Part shown: piece by piece, positions 1 to 6,778 of the stretch
Layout: each line of letters starts with the position of its first letter
How positions within the stretch are numbered: the stretch's first letter is position 1
Source of the DNA: UBA11606 sp049437325
Lineage (GTDB): Bacteria; Actinomycetota; Acidimicrobiia; Acidimicrobiales; Aldehydirespiratoraceae
Reading direction: 5' to 3'
Assembly: GCA_049437325.1 (NCBI GenBank)
Contig: JBMTIM010000056.1
Location: forward strand, 1 to 17,653
DNA: 17,653 nt
Translations under genes and position numbers: made by a program
The notes under the pieces: model-generated
Databases searched by the model: none
What the model was told of the DNA's origin: nothing
What the model saw: only the letters and a program-made list of their open reading frames with translations

Positions 1-269
1 AAAACTGTTCTCCCGTTGCAAAGTTTGGACCGTTGGTTGGCCAGCGTTGCAGGGCAACGCATCCCCTCCGGTTCGGCTAGTCCGGCGTGCCGTTTCTGCA
101 CGCGGCCGACTGCTTCGACAGCATCAAAGACCCAGTGCTCGACTCGGAGGATTTTTCATCTCGGTCTTCGGTCGATCGATTTGTTGAAACTGCACCTCAC
201 CATACGTCATGAGGGTGTCTGGATATTCCTGGGTGTGTCAGGTCCGTGGCTGTCTGGATGCCTCAGCCC
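1..269. other. Non-coding region with hairpins
   Basis: I see no convincing gene here. Open frames through it give low-complexity, arginine/serine-rich translations typical of chance frames, and none has a Shine-Dalgarno site. The base composition is visibly less GC-rich than the neighbouring genes, especially from about 120 to 240. Two perfect hairpins occur: GCGTTGC/GCAACGC with a 3-base loop at 44-60, and GCGTGC/GCACGC with a 7-base loop at 85-103. Neither is followed by a T run on either strand. The stretch lies downstream of the 3' end of the tRNA-Arg gene, where integrating elements often sit, but I found no repeat of the tRNA 3' end that would mark an attachment site. Confidence 0.5.
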
Positions 270-314
270 AAAACGCAGTGGTGCAGGCCAGGAGTTCTGA
301 CCTGCACCTTTGCG
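270..314 (-). terminator. Intrinsic terminator of the tRNA-Ser/tRNA-Arg unit
   Basis: Read on the minus strand, the sequence starts 3 bases past the tRNA-Arg discriminator base. It forms an 8-bp stem GGTGCAGG/CCTGCACC (280-287 with 301-308) around a 13-base loop. A 2x2 internal mismatch and a further 4-bp CGCA/TGCG stem (274-277 with 311-314) extend it, and TTTT (270-273) follows directly. Stem, position and T run fit a Rho-independent terminator. The T run is short, so strength is uncertain. Confidence 0.65.
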
Positions 315-317
315 CAG

Positions 318-391
<74 letters not shown>

Positions 392-424
392 AGATCGATC
401 AGTGTAAGACCACTGAATCGACTT

Positions 425-516
425 TGGCGGAGACGGTGGGATTTGAACCCACGAACGCCTTGCGACGTTACTTCCTTAGCAGGGAAGCGCCTTCAACCTG
501 GCTCGGCCACGTCTCC
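425..516 (-). tRNA. tRNA-Ser (anticodon GCU)
   Basis: A class II tRNA with the long variable arm typical of serine tRNAs is encoded on the minus strand. The acceptor stem is GGAGACG/CGTCTCC with discriminator G at 428. The anticodon stem CTTCC/GGAAG encloses the loop CTGCTAA, giving anticodon GCT, which reads AGU/AGC. The T loop is TTCAAAT. The gene body is 428-516, and the following bases 427-425 read CCA, so the 3' end appears to be encoded, unlike the adjacent tRNA-Arg. It is divergent from the coding gene that begins at 583. Confidence 0.95.
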
Positions 517-527
517 GTGTACCCCGA

Positions 528-533
528 AAGGTA
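528..533 (-). promoter_or_regulatory. Possible -10 element for the tRNA unit
   Basis: TACCTT on the minus strand fits the actinobacterial TAnnnT -10 pattern and ends 11 bases before the mature 5' end of tRNA-Ser, leaving a short leader. It sits in a small dyad (GTACC-N6-GGTAC, 519-534). No good -35 hexamer is visible at 16-18 bases, so this is tentative. Confidence 0.3.
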
Positions 534-582
534 CGGCTGCGCAGGTTAGCGCGGGGCCACGGTGGTGAGGCAGGGTGACGTC

Positions 583-1650
583 ATGAGCGAGACGCCCGAG
601 ATCGTGACGGTTCTGCTGCGCGAGGACGAGTTCACCCATGAGCCGGACCCGGTCTCGAACTACAACGAATCGATGTACCTCAACGGGTTCGATCTGACCC
701 AGGGAGTGGGAGCGTGGTTTCGGCTCGGGAATCGGGTCAACGAGGGGTACGCCGAGATGTCGGTTTGTCTGTACCTCCCCGACGGCCGCATTGGGTTCAT
801 GTTCGGTCGACCCACGATCGAGACGAACGACGAGATGAAGGCGGGTGGCCTCGAGATTGCTGTCGTGACACCGTTCGAGCATCTGACGGTCCGCTACGAC
901 GGCAAGGTGGTGGTGCTCGACGAACCCGAGCAGATGACCAACCCGCGCGAGGCGTTCCGAGACAACCCGACCGTCGACTGTCGGGTCCGGCTCGACGTGC
1001 ACGGCGTGTCGCCGATGTACGGGGGCAAGCCGCAGTACGCCGATGGCACCGAGCTCGAAGTGGACGCGCAGAACTCGTTTGCGAAAGCCCACTACGAACA
1101 GCACACCCGGGTGACGGGCACGATCGAACTCGGCAGCGACGGTGACGCCCCCGGTGAGGTGTGGGACATGAACGGTCTCGGCCTCCGCGACAAGTCGTGG
1201 GGTCCCCGCTACTGGCAGGCACTCTCGTGGTACCGGTGGACCCCGATGATCTTCGACGAGGGGTTTGCCTTGATGCTGTCGATCATCGGGCGCCCCGACG
1301 GCAAGGAGCCCCGCAGGGGCGGCATGGTCCTCGAAGGTGACGAGTACCACCATCTCGTCGACTGTCGGATCGAAACCGACTTCGACGACCTCCACCATCA
1401 AACGGCGATGCGCATGTGGGCCAAGAGCGAGACCGGCAAGGAGTACGAGATCACCGGCCGAGTCAATGCACTCATTCCGTTGCGAAACCGGCGCAAGGAC
1501 GCGGAGGGCAACGACCTGTTCACCCGCATCACCGAGGCGATGACGACCTTCCGGTGCGAACACGACGGCGTGATGAAGACGGGGATGGGGATGACCGAGT
1601 ACCTCGATCAGATCGTCGACGGTGTGCCGATCGGCCCCGACTACGACTGA
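583..1650 (+). CDS. DUF7064/DUF7065-type protein (lipocalin-like family), function unknown
   Basis: A 355-residue soluble protein with no signal peptide or membrane segment. It resembles actinobacterial and proteobacterial proteins annotated DUF7065 (N-terminal half) plus DUF7064 (C-terminal half). These are thought to be related to the AttH/CrtC lipocalin-like fold. The hallmark near residues 199-211 is LGLRDKSWGPRYW, matching the family's G-x-RDHSWGxR motif with H replaced by K. A second conserved patch, AKAHYEQHTRVTGTI, spans residues 167-181. The function is not known; relatives occur in lipid, steroid and aromatic catabolic regions. I chose the ATG at 583 because AGGG (572-575) lies 7 bases upstream. 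A frame-consistent GTG at 562 would add 7 residues without such a site. It is a single-gene unit, divergent from the tRNAs and convergent with the SRPBCC gene. Confidence 0.72.
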   Translation: MSETPEIVTVLLREDEFTHEPDPVSNYNESMYLNGFDLTQGVGAWFRLGNRVNEGYAEMSVCLYLPDGRIGFMFGRPTIETNDEMKAGGLEIAVVTPFEHLTVRYDGKVVVLDEPEQMTNPREAFRDNPTVDCRVRLDVHGVSPMYGGKPQYADGTELEVDAQNSFAKAHYEQHTRVTGTIELGSDGDAPGEVWDMNGLGLRDKSWGPRYWQALSWYRWTPMIFDEGFALMLSIIGRPDGKEPRRGGMVLEGDEYHHLVDCRIETDFDDLHHQTAMRMWAKSETGKEYEITGRVNALIPLRNRRKDAEGNDLFTRITEAMTTFRCEHDGVMKTGMGMTEYLDQIVDGVPIGPDYD

Positions 1651-1651
1651 C

Positions 1652-1676
1652 GGGTTCGGCGGGTCGGGTTGGCGGG
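1652..1676 (+). other. Putative G-quadruplex just after a stop codon
   Basis: Four GGG runs (1652-1654, 1661-1663, 1666-1668, 1674-1676) with loops of 6, 2 and 5 bases begin one base past the stop codon of the 583-1650 gene. They lie in the 49-base gap between two convergent genes. The pattern meets the usual G3-N1-7 quadruplex rule on the plus-strand transcript. A role in termination or mRNA 3'-end protection is inference, and GC-rich sequence makes such runs common by chance. Confidence 0.35.
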
Positions 1677-1699
1677 TGGCGAGAACGGCTGCCGCAGGA

Positions 1700-2194
1700 T
1701 CAGCGGGCTTCAGCCTGTGCCTTTGCGCCTTCGATCACCTTGATCATGTTCTTCGACCATTCGGCGAGCCGGCGGGCAACGATCTCGTCCTCGCGGTCGG
1801 GCATCTGCTCGATCGCAGGGTTGAGCCCTGATCGACCCGGCCCCATCTGCGCATCGAACCGCAGGCGGGTGCCGTCACCCTCCGGGGCCATCGAAAAGAC
1901 CCACTGGGCGGGGCCGCCGTCATCGCCGGTGACGCGCCAGCCGAATGCACGGCCCGGCTCGCACCAGTCGATCCGGCACACCACCTGCCACTCGCCGATC
2001 AACTCGTGCTTGTTGAACCCGGCGAACGTTGCGCCGAGCTCGGGTCCGGTGGCCGGTTCGATCCACTCGGCCCGTTGCAGTTCGGTGTCGTGGTGCGCCG
2101 AAAGGTTGATGTCGGTGATGACCTCCCACACCGCTTCCGGTGTGGCGTCGACGTGGACGGAGACCCCGGTGCCAGGCAGTTCGTCGTACTTCAC
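1700..2194 (-). CDS. SRPBCC (START/polyketide-cyclase-like) family protein
   Basis: A 164-residue protein with the START/Bet v1-like ligand-binding pattern. Early beta strand and helix HVDATPEAVWEVITDI (residues 14-29) is typical of polyketide cyclase/dehydrase and CoxG-like SRPBCC proteins. Alternating strands and a long C-terminal helix (about residues 137-160) that closes the cavity follow. Such proteins bind a hydrophobic ligand; a specific substrate cannot be read from sequence. The GTG start at 2194 overlaps the stop codon of the upstream DsbA-like gene (GTGA), and GGGAG sits 5 bases upstream (2200-2204), so translation is probably coupled. It is the last gene of the minus-strand run and converges on the gene ending at 1650. 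Confidence 0.85.
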   Translation of the reverse strand: MKYDELPGTGVSVHVDATPEAVWEVITDINLSAHHDTELQRAEWIEPATGPELGATFAGFNKHELIGEWQVVCRIDWCEPGRAFGWRVTGDDGGPAQWVFSMAPEGDGTRLRFDAQMGPGRSGLNPAIEQMPDREDEIVARRLAEWSKNMIKVIEGAKAQAEAR

Positions 2195-2937
2195 GACCGC
2201 TCCCGATCCGCCGGTCCAACCGCCTCGAAGCCGTCCTTGGTGAAGCCGACTTCCACGCCACGGTTGATACTCACCCAGTCACGGGCGTTGAGGTACGGCG
2301 CAAAGGTCTCGGCGATCGCTCGTTCGTCACGTTTCTGCTTCGGCTGCTGCAGTTCGTACAGGAACGGAAACTCGACCCAGGCCGTGACGGCATCCCACAG
2401 CCGCAGTGCGGCATCACCCATCGGAGGATCAATCAGCACCGGCCCGAACAGGGCGTGCTCGCTGCCGTCGTCGCGCTCGAAGAACAGTGTCGGGACGCCG
2501 TAGCCGCCGGCGTCGATGACACGGTTGTGTTCGTCGCGAACGTCGTCGTGGGTGGTGTGGTCGGCGATCGCATCGTCGACCAGCGCTGGATCGAGGTCCA
2601 GCTCTTCGAGCAGGTGCTTTGCCACCTCGGGCTGATGGGGACGGTGGCCGTCTTCGTGCAGGGCCCGTCCGGCTCGCTCGTACCACCGGTCGAGGTCGTC
2701 CATCGAGGTCCGGCGCAGGAGCGCACCGATACGAAGCATCGACCAGCCGTAGCTCCACTCGCGCTCCCACGGATGCTTCTTGCCCTCGATGCGGTTGACC
2801 TCTTCGAGCGAGAAGAACTTCCAGTTGATCTCGAGCCCGTTCTGACGTCGTACGTCTCGGATCCACTTCGCGGTCTGATAGGCGTACGGACACATGATGT
2901 CGAAGTGGAAATCGACCGTGGACACAGTGGGCTTCAT
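2191..2937 (-). CDS. DsbA-family thioredoxin-fold protein, Rv2466c-like, with CPYA motif
   Basis: A 248-residue cytoplasmic protein of the DsbA/2-hydroxychromene-2-carboxylate isomerase superfamily. It aligns best from memory with mycobacterial Rv2466c, a mycothiol-dependent reductase. Shared patches are the N-terminal strand with FHFDIMCPYAY (residues 10-20), the cis-proline GVPTLFF (147-153) and FGPVLIDPP (164-172), followed by LWDAV and FLYEL near 180-195. The CPWC redox motif of Rv2466c is CPYA here (C16 to A19), so only the N-terminal cysteine remains. That suggests a monothiol, mycothiol-conjugating or isomerase-like activity rather than disulfide exchange. The ATG at 2937 matches the family's N-terminus; an in-frame start at 2973 would overlap the upstream gene by 26 bases. 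The upstream EamA gene ends 10 bases before, and the next gene overlaps by 4. Confidence 0.85.
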   Translation of the reverse strand: MKPTVSTVDFHFDIMCPYAYQTAKWIRDVRRQNGLEINWKFFSLEEVNRIEGKKHPWEREWSYGWSMLRIGALLRRTSMDDLDRWYERAGRALHEDGHRPHQPEVAKHLLEELDLDPALVDDAIADHTTHDDVRDEHNRVIDAGGYGVPTLFFERDDGSEHALFGPVLIDPPMGDAALRLWDAVTAWVEFPFLYELQQPKQKRDERAIAETFAPYLNARDWVSINRGVEVGFTKDGFEAVGPADRERS

Positions 2938-2947
2938 GGCCGCTAGC

Positions 2948-3862
2948 TCACTCGGTCGGCCTGCTCTTGGCAAACTCAGGATTCGGCCGGGCGATCAGGA
3001 ATGCGCCGAGCAGCACGAGCATGAGCCCGGCGATCTGGATCGGGTCGACTGACTCGTCCCGGATCGCCACTCCCAAGATGATTGCCACGACCGGAGCCAG
3101 GTAGCCGGGCACCCCGCTTCGTTGCGGCCCGGCCCGTCCGGCCAGAGTCGCCGACAACGCTCGAGCGACACCGGTGCCCATGACCCCGAGGAACACGACG
3201 GCGAGGGTCGGGCCGACTGCGAACGTCGACTCGGCAAGCCCGCCGAGCGCGAGCGGAAACAGGAGCACGGCCGACAGGGCCTGAGCGTTGGCGACAACGG
3301 CCATCGAGCCGTACCGCTGCTGCAGGGGCACGATGACGTTTCCGGTGAGCGCGTAGCCGAGCACGGCGGTGAGCGTGAGCGCAATGCCGAGCACGGATGC
3401 GTCGGCGCCACCCAACTCCGGGGCGGCCATGGCGACCACGCCGACGAACCCGAGGCCGATTCCGGCGACATGGACGATCCGTACGTGCCGGTTGCCCAGC
3501 GAGAACGCCAGCAGCAGCGTGAGCACCGGTGCGGCGGCCACCAGCATGCCGACGACAGCCGAGTCGAGTCGCTCCTCTGCGAGCGCGAACAGCAGCGCCG
3601 GACCACCGTTGCCCGCAACGGCGACGATCGTGACGTAGGGCCAGTCGTGGGCGTCGATCCGACGCCGCGCCGCCGGAAAGGCAAAGAGGGCGACAGCGCC
3701 GAGGGCGACCCGCAGACACGCGATCACGCTGGGGGCCAACGCCTCGAGTCCGATAGCGATCCACAGGTACGCCGAACCCCACGTCACACCGACAACGACG
3801 ACGAGCAGCCAGTCGAGTGGTTCGAACGAGGCCCGGCTGCCGGTGCCGGTCAGCTTGGACAC
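2948..3862 (-). CDS. EamA/DMT-superfamily transporter
   Basis: A 304-residue integral membrane protein with ten hydrophobic segments (approximately residues 17-36, 43-63, 72-92, 97-117, 124-143, 150-170, 185-205, 213-235, 250-267 and 273-292). These form two repeats of five as in the EamA drug/metabolite transporter fold. The first helix carries VTWGSAYLWIAIGLE, typical of repeat 1. In repeat 2, YLAPVVAIILG precedes an acidic residue at the position where E is usual. Family members export amino acids, their derivatives or other small metabolites; the substrate is not predictable. The start is GTG at 3862, 7 bases after the stop of the phosphoglycerate mutase gene, with only a weak ribosome site, so it probably relies on reading through from upstream. 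Confidence 0.9.
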   Translation of the reverse strand: MSKLTGTGSRASFEPLDWLLVVVVGVTWGSAYLWIAIGLEALAPSVIACLRVALGAVALFAFPAARRRIDAHDWPYVTIVAVAGNGGPALLFALAEERLDSAVVGMLVAAAPVLTLLLAFSLGNRHVRIVHVAGIGLGFVGVVAMAAPELGGADASVLGIALTLTAVLGYALTGNVIVPLQQRYGSMAVVANAQALSAVLLFPLALGGLAESTFAVGPTLAVVFLGVMGTGVARALSATLAGRAGPQRSGVPGYLAPVVAIILGVAIRDESVDPIQIAGLMLVLLGAFLIARPNPEFAKSRPTE

Positions 3863-3869
3863 GACCTGA

Positions 3870-5495
3870 TCAGTTCGTCGGTTCGATCAGGCTCGGTTCG
3901 TACTCTGCTGGGGGCTCGTACCCCATCAGGTTGAGCACCGTTGCCGCAACATTCGCAAGGCCGGCATCGGCGACAGTGGCCAGCCGGTACGCCGGATCGT
4001 GACCGGCACCGTCGTGGATCACGAACGGGACCGGTGAAAGCGTGTGACTCGTCTTGGGTGTGACCTCACCGTCGGCGTTCTCGGTGTACATCACGTCGGC
4101 GTTGCCGTGATCAGCGGTGAAGATCAGTACGCCACCGATCTCGTCGATCACCTGCACCAGTTGTTCGAGACAGTCGTCGAGTACCTGCATGGCATCGACC
4201 GTGGCCTTGAGGTCGCCGGTGTGGCCGACCATGTCGCCGTTGGGAAAGTTGATCCGTCCCATGGCGTAGCGACCCGACCGCAGCAGTGCGATCGTCTCCT
4301 CGGTGATCTCGCGCAGCTTCATCGCAGGGGCTGTATTGGGCTCCACCCTGTCCGACGGGATCTCGACGTAGGTCTCGAGGGTCTCGTCGAAATACCCCGA
4401 TCGGTTGCCGTTCCAGAAATAGGTGACGTGACCGAACTTCTGGGTCTCACTCACCGCAAAGCTGGGCAGTCCGGTTGCGCACAGATATTCGCCGAGCGTC
4501 CGGTCGATCGACGGCGGCGCAACCAGATAGTTGGTCGGCACGAGGAGATCGCCGTCGTATTGGAGCATCCCGGCGTACAGCAGGTCGGGATGCGTGCCCC
4601 GGTCGAAATGGTCGAAACCGGCGTCTTCGTAGGCCTGACTGATCTCGATCGCCCGGTCGCCGCGAAAGTTGAACAGCACGACGGCATCACCGTCGTGCAT
4701 CGTGCCAACCGGGTCACCCTCGCGGTCGACCACGACGAACCGGTCGAGGTACTGGTCGCCGTCGTCGGTTTCGGCATACATCGTCTCGACCGCAGCCTGC
4801 GCCGACGTGAAGGGTCGTCCTTCGCCGTGGGTGTGACACCAGTAGCCCCGCTCGACCATCGCCCAATCGGCGCCATATCGATCCATCGTGATCGTCATCC
4901 GCCCACCACCGGAGGCGATCGCAACGTCGGCGCCGTTCGAGTTCAGCGCTGCGATGACTGCCTCGGTGGCATCGATGTAGGTCAGTGCAGAACGGGGATC
5001 GACATCTCGTCCGTCGTGGAGGATGTGGACGCGGATCCGTTCGACACCCTCGGCGACAGCTCGGCGCATCAGTGCATACAGGTGCTCGTTGTGACTGTGA
5101 ACGTTGCCGTCGGAGTGAAGACCGAGCAGGTGGAGCGTGGCGGATCGAGAACGTTCGATCACGGCCCGCCACACGTCGGACTCGAAGATCTCGCCCGACT
5201 CGATCGCGTGACCGACCAACTTGGCGCCCTGTGCGAACACCCGACCTGCACCGAGTGCATTGTGGCCGACCTCGCTGTTGCCCATGTCGTCGTCGGACGG
5301 CAGCCCGACCGCCGGACCGTGGGCCTTGAGGGTTCGATACAGGCGAGTGTCGGCGAGGCGATCCATCGTCGGCGTCGCGGCTTCGGTCACCGCGTTCATC
5401 GGGCCTGGCGGGGCTTCACCGACACCGTCTGCGATCACGACGAGCACCGGCCGTCGATGAGGAAACGCTGACGACGGCCTCAACTCGAGCGGCAT
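3870..5495 (-). CDS. gpmI: 2,3-bisphosphoglycerate-independent phosphoglycerate mutase, long plant-like form
   Basis: Interconverts 3- and 2-phosphoglycerate in glycolysis/gluconeogenesis, using two Mn2+ and a phosphoserine intermediate. All landmarks are present in its 541 residues: metal ligand D23 (IADGVG), catalytic serine S74 (MGNSEVGHNALG), HSHNEH 133-138, HDGRD 160-164, SGGGRMTITMDRY 195-207, FNFRGDR 275-281, KFGHVTYFWNGNRSGYF 353-369, NGDMVGHTGD 419-428, ADHGNAD 461-467 and KTSHTLSPVPF 481-491. Length and internal blocks such as YAGMLQYDG and NRSGYF resemble plant and trypanosomatid enzymes more than the usual ~510-residue bacterial form. The ATG at 5495 has no Shine-Dalgarno site but a TAGCCT hexamer 7 bases upstream, so the transcript may be leaderless. 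The downstream EamA gene follows after 7 bases. Confidence 0.96.
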   Translation of the reverse strand: MPLELRPSSAFPHRRPVLVVIADGVGEAPPGPMNAVTEAATPTMDRLADTRLYRTLKAHGPAVGLPSDDDMGNSEVGHNALGAGRVFAQGAKLVGHAIESGEIFESDVWRAVIERSRSATLHLLGLHSDGNVHSHNEHLYALMRRAVAEGVERIRVHILHDGRDVDPRSALTYIDATEAVIAALNSNGADVAIASGGGRMTITMDRYGADWAMVERGYWCHTHGEGRPFTSAQAAVETMYAETDDGDQYLDRFVVVDREGDPVGTMHDGDAVVLFNFRGDRAIEISQAYEDAGFDHFDRGTHPDLLYAGMLQYDGDLLVPTNYLVAPPSIDRTLGEYLCATGLPSFAVSETQKFGHVTYFWNGNRSGYFDETLETYVEIPSDRVEPNTAPAMKLREITEETIALLRSGRYAMGRINFPNGDMVGHTGDLKATVDAMQVLDDCLEQLVQVIDEIGGVLIFTADHGNADVMYTENADGEVTPKTSHTLSPVPFVIHDGAGHDPAYRLATVADAGLANVAATVLNLMGYEPPAEYEPSLIEPTN

Positions 5496-5567
5496 GGCTT
5501 CGAGGCTAGAGCGGTCGCCGCCACGACCGGCGGGTCATCGACTGGTGTCGCCGAGGTCGAGACTCGT
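5496..5567 (-). promoter_or_regulatory. Intergenic promoter region of gpmI (leaderless -10)
   Basis: This 72-base gap separates the FAD oxidoreductase stop from the gpmI start. TAGCCT on the minus strand (5503-5508) fits TAnnnT and ends 7 bases before the ATG, placing transcription initiation at or next to the start codon. A perfect 6-bp hairpin, CGGTCG/CGACCG (5512-5529), sits immediately upstream of it. No clear -35 box is seen. It suggests gpmI and the three genes after it form a unit that can be transcribed separately from hyuAB. Confidence 0.45.
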
Positions 5568-6776
5568 CTAGATCACCGCTCGCTCGAGGAACGGCTCACC
5601 GGCCACGATCCGCTCGAACCCCAACGGCCGGAGATCGAGTGACCGGTACGCACCGTGGGTGATGATCTCGGCCACACCGCGACCCATCGCAGGAGACTGC
5701 TGCAGACCGTGGCCCGAGAAGCCGTTGACGAACACGAAGTTCTCGATGGTCGGGTGGGGTCCGACGATCGCGTTCTGGTCGAGCGTGTTGTACGCGTAGT
5801 GTCCGACCCATCGGTTGACGACCTTGATCCGCTCGAAGGCAGGGATGCGGTGGGCAAGGGCAGGCCAGATCTTGTCTTCCCAGACGTCGTGGTCCATCGC
5901 ACGATCGTCGGGCTCGACAGCGTGGTCGTCGTCGGGGGTGCAGCCGGTCAGGTACAAACCGCCGTCGCTTCGGCAGTGGACTCCGGTCGGGTCGATCGTG
6001 AGCGGCAGCGCTCGGTCGAGTGGCTCGGCTGCGTCGAAGGTGAAGCAGTACCGCTTACGGGGCTCGACCGGAAGGTCGACGCCGACCATGCCGGCAATCA
6101 GCGCCGCCCTCGGCCCGGCCGCGTTCACGACCGTTCCGCACGCGATCGTCTCACCGCTTGCGAGCAGCACACCGGTGACCCGGTGACCGGTCAGCTCGAT
6201 CCCGGACACCTCGTTCGTGCAGTACTCGACACCGTTCCTGCGGGCATGCGTTCGCCATGTGGCGAAGATGGTCCCCCCATCGAAGTACCCCTCGTCGACG
6301 AGGTTGTGGCTGCCGCACACAAGGTCGTCGACGTTGAAGAACGGATACGCCTCGACGATGTCGGCCGGGCTCAGGATCTGTGTCCCCGCTCCCCACGACG
6401 CTTGCATTGCTTGATTCGATCGCAGCGTCGCAGCGAACGCGTCGCTGTCGGCCAGGTACAGGTACCCGAAATAGTGGGTGGCCAATGACGGGATGCCCGG
6501 CTCGTCGAACCAGTCGGGAAAGGTGCGGATGAAGTCGGCGCTGAACTGGCTGATTCGGGTGTTGAGTTCGTTGGAGTACTGCTGCCGTATGCAGCTGTTC
6601 GAGGCAACGGTGGATGATCCCTCATAGGAGGGGTCACGTTCGACGACCAGGATCGAGCCGTCGAATCCAGGTTCGCGTGACAACCACCAGGCCACAGAGG
6701 AGCCCATCATCGCTCCACCCACGACGACGACGTCGTAGGAGGACCTGGCAGGGGTCTGCGGTGTTGGCCCGGCCAC
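5568..6776 (-). CDS. FOXRED1-like FAD-dependent oxidoreductase (DAO family)
   Basis: A 402-residue flavoprotein of the D-amino-acid oxidase/sarcosine oxidase superfamily. The N-terminal Rossmann strand VVVVGGAMMGSS (residues 16-27) has alanine at the second glycine of GxGxxG, followed by LVVERD (43-48), whose glutamate holds the FAD ribose. The C-terminal block YNTLDQNAIVGPHP (329-342) and NGFSGHGLQQSPAMGRG (351-367) matches human FOXRED1 almost position by position, as does the SNSCIRQQYSNE region near 59-70. Family reactions are oxidation of secondary or N-methylated amines and amino acids; FOXRED1 itself assists complex I assembly. The start is GTG at 6776, two bases after the hydantoinase B stop, so it is cotranscribed with hyuAB. 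That makes an amino-acid-derived amine released by HyuAB its likely substrate, an inference. Confidence 0.88.
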   Translation of the reverse strand: MAGPTPQTPARSSYDVVVVGGAMMGSSVAWWLSREPGFDGSILVVERDPSYEGSSTVASNSCIRQQYSNELNTRISQFSADFIRTFPDWFDEPGIPSLATHYFGYLYLADSDAFAATLRSNQAMQASWGAGTQILSPADIVEAYPFFNVDDLVCGSHNLVDEGYFDGGTIFATWRTHARRNGVEYCTNEVSGIELTGHRVTGVLLASGETIACGTVVNAAGPRAALIAGMVGVDLPVEPRKRYCFTFDAAEPLDRALPLTIDPTGVHCRSDGGLYLTGCTPDDDHAVEPDDRAMDHDVWEDKIWPALAHRIPAFERIKVVNRWVGHYAYNTLDQNAIVGPHPTIENFVFVNGFSGHGLQQSPAMGRGVAEIITHGAYRSLDLRPLGFERIVAGEPFLERAVI

Positions 6777-6778
6777 GA

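Noticed and set aside
16..300. 94-codon frame in the leftmost region as a small gene
   Set aside because: No ribosome site, low-complexity translation, and it runs into the tRNA terminator stem.
493..1563. 356-codon open frame on the minus strand opposite the DUF7064/7065 gene
   Set aside because: It overlaps the tRNA-Ser gene and is rich in histidine/valine/arginine in a shadow-like way; the plus-strand protein has family motifs.
4044..5471. 475-codon open frame on the plus strand opposite gpmI
   Set aside because: Its translation matches no family, and the opposite strand encodes a complete phosphoglycerate mutase. Long antisense frames are expected at this GC content.
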